Below, piece by piece: positions 18,957 through 27,111 of a stretch of DNA of 64,000 bases. The position numbers and the translations under genes were made by a program. Origin of the DNA: Pseudomonas chlororaphis subsp. piscium (lineage in GTDB: Bacteria > Pseudomonadota > Gammaproteobacteria > Pseudomonadales > Pseudomonadaceae). The notes below the pieces were generated by a model. That model saw only the letters and a program-made list of their open reading frames with translations. It had not been told where the DNA came from and did not search any database. Position 1 is the first letter of the stretch. Every line of letters begins with the position of its first letter. Location: the NCBI RefSeq assembly GCF_003850345.1, contig NZ_CP027707.1, positions 434,001-498,000 of the forward strand, written 5' to 3'.

Positions 18957-20849
18957 TTAAATCCGGAAACTGCCCACCAGATGCGTCAACCGCGCCGCTT
19001 GCTGCTCCAGGTCGGCGCAGGCGCGCAGGGTCGCCTGCAGGTTTTCCACGCCTTCCTGGTTGAGGGTGTTGATCTCGGTGATGTCGACGTTGATCGACTC
19101 GACCACGGCGGTCTGTTCCTCGGTGGCGGTGGCCACGGACTGGTTCATGCCGTCGATCTCGCCGATGCGCTGGGTCACGCTGCCCAGGCGCTGACCGGCC
19201 TGGTTGGCGATGCCGACGCTGCTTTCGCTCTCGCGCTGGCTTTCGGTCATGGTGTTCACCGCCTGGCGGGCGCCGACCTGCAGTTCCTCGATCATCTTCT
19301 GCACTTGCTGCGCCGAGTCCTGGGTGCGGTGGGCGAGGTTGCGCACCTCATCGGCGACCACCGCGAAACCACGGCCGGCCTCACCGGCGCGGGCGGCTTC
19401 GATGGCGGCGTTGAGGGCCAGCAGGTTGGTCTGTTGGGAGATGCTGGTGATGACTTCGAGGATCTGCCCGATATTCACCGTGTTGCTGTTCAGGGTTTCG
19501 ATATTGCCGCAGGAGTCGCTGATCTTCGCCGACAGCTGCTGCATGGCGGCGATGGTCTGGTCTACCACGGCCTGGCCTTCGCTGGCCAGGTTGCGCGCAT
19601 CGCTGGAGTGCTGCGACGCCAGGGCGGCGTTCTGGGCGATTTCCTGGGCGGCGGCGCCGAGCTGGTTGATCGCCGCGGCGACGCTGCTGGTGCGCGAGGC
19701 CTGCTGGTCGGAGTTGAACATCGATGAGTTCGAGGCACTGACCACCCGCAGGGCAACCTCGTTGACCTGGCCGGTGGCCGAAGCGACTTCGCGGATCGAA
19801 CCGTGAACCCGTTCGACGAAGCGGTTGAACGACGCGCCCAGGGTGCCGAATTCGTCGTGGCCATGGATGGTCAGGCGCTTGGTCAGGTCGCCTTCGCCCT
19901 CGGCGATGTCGTGCATGGCGCGGCCCATCAGGTGCAGCGGTTGCATCAGCACGCGGATCAGCATGCCCAGCAGGCTGATGATGATCACCACGGCGATCAG
20001 CATGGCGATGAACGCCGAGGTGCGGAATTCGCTGAGCATCGAGAACGCGGTGTCCTTGTCCAGCACCAGCGCCACGTACCAGTCCGCCGAGGGTACGCCG
20101 TTGACGCGGGTGAAGGAGATGAACTGGGTCTTGCCGTCCAGCTCGACTTCCTTCAGGCCCGGGCTGACCTGCGGGGCGCCATTGGGGTAGGCGTCGCTGA
20201 GGTTCTTGAGCACCAGCTTGCTGTCCGGGTGGATCAGGATCTTGCCGGCGGCGCTGACGATGAACGCCTGGCCATGGCCGCCGAAGTTCAGCGAGTTGAT
20301 GATGGCGCTGACGTTGGACAGGTCGATGTCGGCCCCGGCGACGCCGATGAAGCTGCCCTGATGCTGGACCGGGGTGGCGACGGTGATCACCAGCTTGCCA
20401 GAAGAGGCGGCGATGTAGGGTTCGGTGACGATGGTCTGCTGGGCCGAGTTGGCCGCCTTGTACCAGCCGCGGGCGCGCGGGTCGTAGTCGGGCGCGCGGT
20501 TGCCCGCCGGAACCGAGAACATCGCGCCGTCCTGGCCGCCGAAGTAGCTGAGCTGGAAGTTGCTGGCGTAGGCGGGGAGGCCGACGCTGCGTTTCAGGCC
20601 GTCGGCGCCGTTGCCGTCCACGGCGATCTGCTGGGCCAGGGTGTGCAGCAACTGGATGCGGCTTTCCAGCCAGGTCTGGATGTTGCTGCTGGTCAGGCTG
20701 CCGAGTTCCTGCATGGAGGATTCGTTGCTGCTGCGCAGGGCCTCGCGCTGTCGATAGTCGTTGAACAGGATAAAACAGGCGAACGCAACGGCGACCACAA
20801 GAGCGGCGGCAAGCAGGATCTTATGGCTGAATTTCATGTTTCTGGTCAT
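18957..20849 (-). CDS. Methyl-accepting chemotaxis protein with dCache domain, amino-acid-sensing type
   Basis: Chemoreceptor of 630 residues. TM1 is at about 10-30, a periplasmic dCache domain at about 35-275, TM2 at about 280-302, then HAMP and a signalling domain with the hairpin tip [18 protein letters not shown]. The ligand pocket shows Tyr122, Arg127, Trp129, Tyr130, Tyr145 and Asp174, the spacing of the amino-acid-binding dCache motif known from PctA-type receptors, so L-amino acids are the expected attractants. ATG 20849 is used; Met5 is a possible alternative start. Confidence 0.9.
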   Translation of the reverse strand: MTRNMKFSHKILLAAALVVAVAFACFILFNDYRQREALRSSNESSMQELGSLTSSNIQTWLESRIQLLHTLAQQIAVDGNGADGLKRSVGLPAYASNFQLSYFGGQDGAMFSVPAGNRAPDYDPRARGWYKAANSAQQTIVTEPYIAASSGKLVITVATPVQHQGSFIGVAGADIDLSNVSAIINSLNFGGHGQAFIVSAAGKILIHPDSKLVLKNLSDAYPNGAPQVSPGLKEVELDGKTQFISFTRVNGVPSADWYVALVLDKDTAFSMLSEFRTSAFIAMLIAVVIIISLLGMLIRVLMQPLHLMGRAMHDIAEGEGDLTKRLTIHGHDEFGTLGASFNRFVERVHGSIREVASATGQVNEVALRVVSASNSSMFNSDQQASRTSSVAAAINQLGAAAQEIAQNAALASQHSSDARNLASEGQAVVDQTIAAMQQLSAKISDSCGNIETLNSNTVNIGQILEVITSISQQTNLLALNAAIEAARAGEAGRGFAVVADEVRNLAHRTQDSAQQVQKMIEELQVGARQAVNTMTESQRESESSVGIANQAGQRLGSVTQRIGEIDGMNQSVATATEEQTAVVESINVDITEINTLNQEGVENLQATLRACADLEQQAARLTHLVGSFRI

Positions 20850-21043
20850 TAAGTGAACTACCGCGAGAGGGTGGTCAGCGAGGGGGCGTCAATTTGCCAT
20901 AACGGCAGCTTTTGCGCTGCTTTTATGTCGACTGGCCATCAGTAAAGATGAGGGGCGCTGAAGCCTGTCCGACGAAATGTCCTTGGCCGCTGCAAAGTGG
21001 TTGATTCGGGAGGAAATGCTGGGCGCTGCGTCACAATAAATAG

Positions 21044-21067
21044 CCATCTGGATGGGGAACCAGATGG
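21044..21067. other. Short hairpin upstream of the small lipoprotein gene
   Basis: CCATCTGG and CCAGATGG form a perfect 8-bp inverted repeat with an 8-base loop, 65 bp upstream of the lipoprotein ATG. It may be a leader hairpin. The rest of the gap 20850-21132 shows nothing I can identify. Confidence 0.3.
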
Positions 21068-21132
21068 GGCTTTTCTCTTCTAAGCTTCTGGTTGGCAGCA
21101 TGCCATCCTCCCGTCCGCCCAGGAGTTTCACC

Positions 21133-21387
21133 ATGTCCCTGCGTTCTCTCGCTCTGTTGTCGTTCTGCGTGCTGTTGGCTGCGTGCGGCAAGATCAATCA
21201 GGAAAACTATTCCAAGCTGTCGGCCGGCATGCCCAAGGCCGAAGTTGAAAAACTGCTGGGCAAACCGACCGACTGTTCCGGCGCGCTGGGCATGTCCAGC
21301 TGCACCTGGGGCGACAAGAACAGCTTTATCAGCGTGCAGTACGCCGGTGACAAAGTGCTGATGTTTTCCGGGCAAGGCCTGAAGTAA
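21133..21387 (+). CDS. Small outer-membrane-type lipoprotein
   Basis: Protein of 84 residues with a lipoprotein signal peptide ending in the lipobox LLAAC (lipidated Cys at about residue 18). The mature part, KINQENYSKLSAGMPKAEVEKLLGKPTDC, resembles the SmpA/OmlA-BamE fold pattern (G-M-x-x-x-x-V-x-x-L-L-G-x-P), so it may be a BamE-like or DUF3862-like envelope protein. ATG 21133 is chosen because it starts the signal sequence, with an AGGAG ribosome-binding site upstream. It lies 35 bp before blc. Confidence 0.75.
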   Translation: MSLRSLALLSFCVLLAACGKINQENYSKLSAGMPKAEVEKLLGKPTDCSGALGMSSCTWGDKNSFISVQYAGDKVLMFSGQGLK

Positions 21388-21422
21388 AAAAACCGGGGCC
21401 ACGTGCCCACGGGAGAAAAATA

Positions 21423-21992
21423 ATGATGCGTTTGGTAGTCACTCTTCTGGCCGGCCTGTTGTTGGCCGGCTGCGCCACTTCCCGGGACGATTCACTGGCG
21501 CCCAAGACCGTTAATCACGTCGATCTCAAGCGTTACCAAGGGACCTGGTACGAGTTGGCGCGTTTGCCGATGTATTTCCAGCGCAATTGCGCGCAATCCG
21601 AAGCCCGCTACACCCTGCTGCCCGAAGGCAATATGGCGGTACTCAACCGCTGCCTGACCGCCAACTGGCAATGGGAAGAAGTGCGGGGCACGGCAACGCC
21701 GCAGGCGCCGGATAAAACCGACAAGCTGTGGGTCGAGTTCGATACCTGGTTTTCCCGGTTGATACCGGGCCTGGCCAAGGGCGACTACTGGGTGCTGTAC
21801 GTGAGCGACGACTACAAGACCGCCATTGTCGGCAACCCGGATCGTCGATACCTGTGGCTGTTGTCGCGTCGGCCGAATGTCAGCGAGGCGGTTCGCGAGG
21901 ACCTGCTGAGCAGGGCGCGTCAGCAAGGATATGACACCACCCGTCTGATCTGGCGCGTGTCGGACAAGGCGATGGCCAAGACCTCGAAGTGA
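21423..21992 (+). CDS. blc: Outer-membrane lipocalin lipoprotein Blc
   Basis: Lipocalin of 189 residues. The lipobox LLAGC puts the lipidated Cys at about residue 17. The lipocalin signature Y-Q-G-T-W-Y-E-L-A-R at about residues 39-48 and the closing motif YLWLLSRRP identify the Blc group, which binds fatty acids or lysophospholipids and is linked to envelope stress and membrane repair. It is 35 bp downstream of the small lipoprotein gene and likely co-transcribed. It converges on hutF. Confidence 0.9.
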   Translation: MMRLVVTLLAGLLLAGCATSRDDSLAPKTVNHVDLKRYQGTWYELARLPMYFQRNCAQSEARYTLLPEGNMAVLNRCLTANWQWEEVRGTATPQAPDKTDKLWVEFDTWFSRLIPGLAKGDYWVLYVSDDYKTAIVGNPDRRYLWLLSRRPNVSEAVREDLLSRARQQGYDTTRLIWRVSDKAMAKTSK

Positions 21993-22035
21993 ATCCATGG
22001 GGGAGCCAGCACGCTGGCTCCCACAGTGACGGGCT

Positions 22036-23400
22036 TTAGCCGAGCAAGTCGCGCAGCACCTGGGTAAAGGCCCGATTGCTTTCTTCCTCGCCTGCGTGAC
22101 GTCCGTCGCGCACGACCCACTGTCCGTTGACCAGCACATCGCGCACCTGACGATCGCCGCCAGCGAACAGCCAGCGGTTGAGGATGCCGTCGCCCTCGGC
22201 GGTGGCCAGGTAAGGATCGTTGCCGTCGAGCACCAGCCAGTCGGCGCGCTTGCCCACTTCCAGGGCGCCGATCGGCTGCCCCAGGGCCTGGGCACCGCCG
22301 TCCAGCGCGGCGTCGTACAGGGTCCGGCCAACCATCGGCTGGTCGTTGCGATACAGGCGGTTGCGGCGTTGATCGCGCAGACGCTGGCCATATTCCGCCC
22401 AGCGCAATTCTTCCACCACGCTCAACGACACATGGCTGTCGGAACCGATGCCTATGCGGCCGCCCTGGGCGAGGAAATCTACCGCCGGGAAAATCCCGTC
22501 GCCGAGGTTGGCTTCGGTGGTCAGGCACAGGCCGGCGATCGCCCGGCTTTGCGCCATGAGGCTGACTTCTTCGGCATTGGCGTGGGTGGCGTGGACCAGG
22601 CACCAGCGCTGATCGACCTCGGTGTTTTCATACAGCCATTGCAGCGGCCGACGCCCGCTCCAGGTCAGGCAGTCGTCGACTTCCTTCTGTTGCTCGGCGA
22701 TGTGGATATGCACCGGGCACTGCTTGTCGCTGGCGGCCAGCACCTCGCTGATCTGCTGCGGGGTGACCGCGCGCAGCGAGTGAAAGCACAGCCCCAGCTG
22801 CTGGGCCGGTTGCCGAGCCAGCAGCGGTTGCAGGCGGCTTTGCAGCTTGAGGTAGTTTTCCGTGCTGTTGATGAAGCGGCGCTGGCCTTCATTGGGCGCC
22901 TGGCCGCCGAAGCCTGAGTGGCTGTACAGCACCGGCAGCAGGGTCAGGCCGATGCCGGCGGCGCTGGCGGCCTGGCTGATACGCAGCGACAGCTCGGCCG
23001 GGTCGGCGTAGGGTTGGCCGCTGGTGTCGTGATGCACGTAATGGAATTCGGCGACCGAGGTGTAACCGGCCTTGAGCATTTCGATGTACAGCTGACGGGC
23101 GATGATGCCCAACTGGTCCGGGCTGATCTTGCCCACCAGGCGATACATCAGGTCACGCCAGGTCCAGAAGCTGTCGTTGGGGTTGCCGGCCACTTCCGCC
23201 AGCCCGGCCATCGCCCGCTGGAAAGCGTGGGAGTGCAGGTTGGGCATGCCCGGCAACAGCGGGCCCTGTAGCCGTTCGGCGCCTTCTGCGCTGGCATCGG
23301 CCTGGATGTGGGTCAGCAGGCCGTCGGCGCTGACCTCGAGACGTACGTTGTTGGCCCATCCATTAGGCAGCAGTGCGCGTTCGGCAAAGAAGGCGGACAT
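22036..23400 (-). CDS. hutF: Formimidoylglutamate deiminase HutF
   Basis: Amidohydrolase of 454 residues. It converts N-formimino-L-glutamate to N-formyl-L-glutamate and ammonia, the fourth step of the five-step histidine pathway. Metal-binding motifs are NLHSHAFQRAM (HxH, about residues 56-58), HIHIAEQ in the middle and GSDSH near residue 320. The product is the substrate of HutG, so hutF and hutG together define the formylglutamate branch used in Pseudomonas. It is divergent from hutC, and their starts share the operator-like region at 23426. Confidence 0.95.
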   Translation of the reverse strand: MSAFFAERALLPNGWANNVRLEVSADGLLTHIQADASAEGAERLQGPLLPGMPNLHSHAFQRAMAGLAEVAGNPNDSFWTWRDLMYRLVGKISPDQLGIIARQLYIEMLKAGYTSVAEFHYVHHDTSGQPYADPAELSLRISQAASAAGIGLTLLPVLYSHSGFGGQAPNEGQRRFINSTENYLKLQSRLQPLLARQPAQQLGLCFHSLRAVTPQQISEVLAASDKQCPVHIHIAEQQKEVDDCLTWSGRRPLQWLYENTEVDQRWCLVHATHANAEEVSLMAQSRAIAGLCLTTEANLGDGIFPAVDFLAQGGRIGIGSDSHVSLSVVEELRWAEYGQRLRDQRRNRLYRNDQPMVGRTLYDAALDGGAQALGQPIGALEVGKRADWLVLDGNDPYLATAEGDGILNRWLFAGGDRQVRDVLVNGQWVVRDGRHAGEEESNRAFTQVLRDLLG

Positions 23401-23425
23401 GGTTCAAGCACCCCGTCGTGTGTTA

Positions 23426-23439
23426 TTTGTATATACATA
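23426..23439. promoter_or_regulatory. HutC-like operator between hutF and hutC
   Basis: TTTGTATATACATA matches the palindrome seen upstream of hutU (CTTGTATGTACAAG) at 10 of 14 positions, with a perfect 10-bp core TGTATATACA. It lies 26 bp upstream of the hutF ATG and about 70 bp before hutC, which suggests HutC control of hutF and of hutC itself. Confidence 0.6.
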
Positions 23440-23507
23440 TACAGACGTTTGCCTGCTCGGTAAACTCCGGCAAGCTAGTCACCTTCTTCGACAAACAAGG
23501 ATTTCCC

Positions 23508-24257
23508 GTGCCGACTCCGCCCGCCAACTCCCCGCTGGCCGCCCATCTGGGCGATAGTCCGGCGCCCCTGTACGCCCGCGTCAAGCAGATGATCACTCAG
23601 CAGATCGAGAGCGGAAACTGGCCGCCGCACTACCGTGTGCCCTCGGAAAGCGAGCTGGTCAGCCAGCTGGGCTTCAGCCGCATGACCATCAACCGCGCCC
23701 TGCGCGAGATGACCGCCGAAGGCATGCTGGTGCGCATGCAGGGCGTGGGGACTTTCGTCGCCGAACCCAAGAGCCAGTCGGCCTTGTTCGAGGTGCACAA
23801 CATCGCCGACGAGATCGCCTCGCGCGGTCATCGCCATACCTGCAAAGTCATCACCCTGGGTGAAGAGGCGGCCGGTTCCGAGCGCGCCGTGGCCCTGGAC
23901 ATGCGCGAAGGGCAGAGGGTCTTCCACTCGCTGATCGTGCATTTCGAGAACGATATCCCGGTGCAGATCGAGGACCGTTTCGTCAACGCGCTGGTGGCGC
24001 CGGATTACCTCAAGCAGGATTTTACCCTGCAGACCCCATACGCCTACCTGAACCAGGTCGCGCCGCTGACCGAGGGCGAGCATGTGGTCGAGGCGATTCT
24101 GGCCGAGCCGGAAGAATGCAAGTTGCTGCAGATCGAGCGCGGCGAGCCGTGCCTGCTGATTCGCCGCCGGACCTGGTCCGGCCGCCAGCCGGTGACCGCC
24201 GCGCGCCTGATCCACCCAGGTTCTCGTCACAGCCTGGAAGGGCGGTTTCATAAGTAA
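23508..24257 (+). CDS. hutC: Histidine utilisation repressor HutC (GntR family)
   Basis: GntR/HutC regulator of 249 residues. A winged HTH at about residues 16-80 (YARVKQMITQQIE ... SRMTINRALREM) is followed by a UTRA effector domain, which in HutC binds urocanate. It represses hut genes until urocanate accumulates. GTG 23508 is chosen over an ATG at 23373 because the longer frame would overlap hutF and matches nothing in the family. It is followed 9 bp later by hutD. Confidence 0.94.
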   Translation: MPTPPANSPLAAHLGDSPAPLYARVKQMITQQIESGNWPPHYRVPSESELVSQLGFSRMTINRALREMTAEGMLVRMQGVGTFVAEPKSQSALFEVHNIADEIASRGHRHTCKVITLGEEAAGSERAVALDMREGQRVFHSLIVHFENDIPVQIEDRFVNALVAPDYLKQDFTLQTPYAYLNQVAPLTEGEHVVEAILAEPEECKLLQIERGEPCLLIRRRTWSGRQPVTAARLIHPGSRHSLEGRFHK

Positions 24258-24266
24258 GGGGCATCA

Positions 24267-24839
24267 ATGACTCAGTTGAACGTTTTGCGCGCGGCCAACT
24301 ACCCGCGCATGCCGTGGAAAAACGGCGGCGGCAGCACCGAAGAGATCACCCGGGACGCCGGCGTCGGCCTGGAGGGTTTCGGCTGGCGGCTGTCGATCGC
24401 CGATATCGGTGAGTCCGGCGGCTTCTCCAGTTTCGCCGGCTACCAACGCATCATCACCGTGCTGCAAGGCGCGGGCATGACTCTGGCCGTGGATGGCGAG
24501 GACACCCGGGCGCTGTTACCGCTGGACCCCTTTGCCTTCAGTGGCGCCAGCCAGGTCGCGTGCACCCTGATCGACGGGCCGATTCGCGACTTCAACCTGA
24601 TCTACGCGCCGGACCGCTACAGCGCCCGCTTGCAATGGCTGCAGGGTGGACAGCGCTTCTTCACCCAGGCCAGTACGGTGCTGGTGTTCAGCGTGGCCGA
24701 TGAAATGCGCGCCGACCTGGGTGGCGGTGTCGCCGCTTTGCTGGAGCGCCACGACTGTCTGCAACTGCTCGATAACCCCGGTTTGCGGGAAGTCAGCGTC
24801 AGCGGCGCCTGCTGCGTGATCGAGCTGACTGCCATCTGA
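24267..24839 (+). CDS. hutD: HutD family protein
   Basis: Protein of 190 residues, a double cupin of the HutD/Ves family with the conserved N-terminal PRMPWKNGGGSTEEI. It is co-transcribed with hutC. It has no known catalytic step; genetic work in pseudomonads has linked HutD to limiting hut expression, and the cupin may bind a pathway intermediate. No membrane or signal segments are visible. The operon ends here; a REPIN follows 2 bp after the stop. Confidence 0.9.
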   Translation: MTQLNVLRAANYPRMPWKNGGGSTEEITRDAGVGLEGFGWRLSIADIGESGGFSSFAGYQRIITVLQGAGMTLAVDGEDTRALLPLDPFAFSGASQVACTLIDGPIRDFNLIYAPDRYSARLQWLQGGQRFFTQASTVLVFSVADEMRADLGGGVAALLERHDCLQLLDNPGLREVSVSGACCVIELTAI

Positions 24840-24841
24840 CC

Positions 24842-24942
24842 TGTAGCCGCTGCCGCAGGCTGCGTCGGCTCCGAAGCAGACGCGCTCTTGCGGGGCCCGG
24901 AAGGCGCTTCGAGCCTTATTGCGGCCTTCGGCAGCGGCTACA
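24842..24942. repeat. REPIN, about 101 bp, TGTAGCCGCTGCC family
   Basis: Left end TGTAGCCGCTGCC and right end GGCAGCGGCTACA are perfectly inverted 13-mers. The same structure and length recur at 38299 and 44631, and a diverged copy at 34691. It opens the 472-bp hutD-hutU gap; the rest of that gap holds the hutU regulatory sites. Confidence 0.85.
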
Positions 24943-24986
24943 AAGCCACCCCCTGTTTCTCTCCCTCCCTGATGTTGTTTCCCTCG

Positions 24987-25003
24987 CGCACCAATTTGTT
25001 ACC
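24987..25003 (+). promoter_or_regulatory. Candidate NtrC-type activator site upstream of hutU
   Basis: CGCACCAATTTGTTACC matches the NtrC consensus TGCACCAAAATGGTGCA at 11 of 17 positions. It lies about 160 bp upstream of the sigma-54 element at 25155, a usual enhancer distance. The match is partial and CbrB could be the real activator. Confidence 0.4.
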
Positions 25004-25154
25004 GAACGCCCCAGCATGGCGCAAGGCCATGTCGAAGTAACAGCTGCGACCTCCTCTTGTCTCATCCTCCCCGAAAAAATAATCGACGCTGAAACCCTTG
25101 ATCCAAGGGCCTCTCCACTGTTCCCAAGATTTTCTTGAAGGCTCATTCAGCGAG

Positions 25155-25171
25155 TTGGCCGCTTGATTGCA
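25155..25171 (+). promoter_or_regulatory. Sigma-54 (-24/-12) promoter for hutU
   Basis: TTGGCCGCTTGATTGCA has GG and GC exactly 10 bases apart and matches the sigma-54 consensus at 9 of 12 defined bases. The perfect palindrome that follows would cover the start site. RpoN-dependent hutU expression is established in P. fluorescens relatives. Confidence 0.7.
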
Positions 25172-25175
25172 TATG

Positions 25176-25189
25176 CTTGTATGTACAAG
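25176..25189. promoter_or_regulatory. HutC operator before hutU
   Basis: CTTGTATGTACAAG is a perfect 14-bp palindrome with the TGTANNTACA core expected for HutC. It begins 5 bp after the sigma-54 -12 element and so covers the expected start of transcription, a position fitting direct repression. Confidence 0.8.
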
Positions 25190-25311
25190 TAAAGACGTAT
25201 GCGTATAAGTCGCCACGTCCCCCCTGATTCGCTTGCTGCGCAGCGCACTGCGCGCAGGCACGCTCGCCCACTGCCTGGGTTGGTTTGGATTGATCGCTGA
25301 GGAGTTTTTTC

Positions 25312-26994
25312 GTGACTGAGAATAAACCTACGAAATACCGGAACGTCGAAATTCGCGCTGCCCGCGGCAACAAGCTGACCGCCAAGAGCTGGCTGACAGA
25401 AGCACCGCTGCGCATGCTGATGAACAACCTCGATCCGGAAGTCGCCGAGAACCCGAAAGAGCTGGTGGTTTACGGTGGCATCGGCCGCGCCGCGCGCAAC
25501 TGGGAGTGCTACGACAAGATCGTCGAGAGCCTGACCAACCTGAATGACGACGAGACCCTGCTGGTGCAATCCGGCAAGCCGGTCGGCGTGTTCAAGACCC
25601 ACAGCAACGCACCGCGCGTGCTGATTGCCAACTCCAACCTGGTACCGCACTGGGCCACCTGGGAACACTTCAACGAACTGGATGCCAAGGGCCTGGCCAT
25701 GTACGGCCAGATGACCGCCGGCAGCTGGATCTACATCGGCAGCCAGGGCATCGTCCAGGGCACCTACGAAACCTTCGTCGAAGCCGGTCGCCAGCACTAC
25801 AACGACAACCTCAAGGGCCGCTGGGTCCTGACCGCCGGCCTCGGTGGCATGGGTGGCGCCCAGCCGCTGGCCGCGACCCTGGCCGGTGCCTGCTCGCTGA
25901 ACATCGAATGCCAGCAGACCAGCATCGATTTCCGCCTCAAGACTCGTTATGTCGACGAGCAGGCCAAAGACCTGGACGACGCCCTGGCGCGTATCGCCAA
26001 GTACACCGCCGAAGGCAAGGCGATCTCCATCGCCCTGTGCGGCAACGCGGCTGAAATCCTCCCGGAAATGGTCCGTCGCGGCGTGCGTCCGGACATGGTC
26101 ACCGACCAGACCAGCGCCCACGACCCGCTCAACGGCTACCTGCCGGCCGGCTGGACCTGGGAGCAGTACCGCGAGCGCGCCAAGACCGAGCCGGCGGCGG
26201 TGGTCAAGGCGGCCAAGCAATCGATGGCCGTGCACGTCAAGGCCATGCTCGACTTCCAGAAGCAGGGCATCCCGACCTTCGACTACGGCAACAACATCCG
26301 TCAGATGGCCCAGGAAGAAGGCGTCGAGAACGCATTCGACTTCCCAGGCTTCGTACCGGCCTATATCCGTCCGCTGTTCTGCCGCGGTATCGGTCCGTTC
26401 CGCTGGGCCGCGCTGTCGGGCGATCCGCAGGACATCTACAAGACCGACGCCAAGGTCAAGGAACTGATCCCGGACGACGCTCACCTGCACAACTGGCTGG
26501 ACATGGCGCGCGAGCGCATCAGCTTCCAGGGCCTGCCGGCGCGTATCTGCTGGGTTGGCCTGGGCCTGCGCGCCAAACTCGGCCTGGCGTTCAACGAAAT
26601 GGTGCGCAGCGGCGAGCTGTCGGCGCCGATCGTCATCGGTCGCGACCACCTGGACTCCGGCTCGGTATCCAGCCCGAACCGCGAAACCGAATCGATGCAG
26701 GACGGTTCCGACGCCGTGTCCGACTGGCCACTGCTCAACGCCCTGCTGAACACCGCCAGCGGCGCGACCTGGGTTTCCCTGCACCACGGCGGCGGCGTCG
26801 GCATGGGCTTCTCCCAGCACTCCGGGATGGTGATCGTCTGCGACGGTACCGACGAAGCGGCCGAGCGTATCGCCCGTGTGCTGCATAACGACCCGGGTAC
26901 CGGTGTCATGCGTCACGCCGATGCCGGTTACCAGATCGCCATCGACTGCGCCAAGGAACAGGGCCTGAACCTGCCGATGATTACTGGCAAGTAA
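25312..26994 (+). CDS. hutU: Urocanate hydratase HutU
   Basis: Urocanase of 560 residues. It hydrates urocanate to 4-imidazolone-5-propionate using tightly bound NAD. The [12 protein letters not shown]ossmann motif (about residues 177-188), [10 protein letters not shown], and the conserved Cys in ARICWVGLG (about residue 410) with the [14 protein letters not shown]-terminal motif are all present. GTG 25312 has a GAGGAG ribosome-binding site upstream. It heads the operon of transporters and lyases that follows. Confidence 0.98.
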   Translation: MTENKPTKYRNVEIRAARGNKLTAKSWLTEAPLRMLMNNLDPEVAENPKELVVYGGIGRAARNWECYDKIVESLTNLNDDETLLVQSGKPVGVFKTHSNAPRVLIANSNLVPHWATWEHFNELDAKGLAMYGQMTAGSWIYIGSQGIVQGTYETFVEAGRQHYNDNLKGRWVLTAGLGGMGGAQPLAATLAGACSLNIECQQTSIDFRLKTRYVDEQAKDLDDALARIAKYTAEGKAISIALCGNAAEILPEMVRRGVRPDMVTDQTSAHDPLNGYLPAGWTWEQYRERAKTEPAAVVKAAKQSMAVHVKAMLDFQKQGIPTFDYGNNIRQMAQEEGVENAFDFPGFVPAYIRPLFCRGIGPFRWAALSGDPQDIYKTDAKVKELIPDDAHLHNWLDMARERISFQGLPARICWVGLGLRAKLGLAFNEMVRSGELSAPIVIGRDHLDSGSVSSPNRETESMQDGSDAVSDWPLLNALLNTASGATWVSLHHGGGVGMGFSQHSGMVIVCDGTDEAAERIARVLHNDPGTGVMRHADAGYQIAIDCAKEQGLNLPMITGK

Positions 26995-27027
26995 GCTCCC
27001 GGCGGTTTGCCGCCAGGATCAGGGAAG

Positions 27028-27057
27028 GAGCCGTCGCACGCTGTCATGCGGCGGCTC
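27028..27057 (+). other. Stem-loop between hutU and the urocanate permease gene
   Basis: GAGCCGTCGCA and TGCGGCGGCTC pair over 11 bp with one G-U. No T-run follows. It may protect the hutU part of the transcript or attenuate downstream expression. Confidence 0.45.
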
Positions 27058-27111
27058 GGTCCATGTAGCAGAGCTTTGACATGACAAGAATCTCCCGGGA
27101 GAACAATAACG

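Noticed and set aside
24916..25261. Minus-strand open frames in the hutD-hutU gap
   Set aside because: They run through the REPIN and the hutU promoter, lack ribosome-binding sites and resemble no family.
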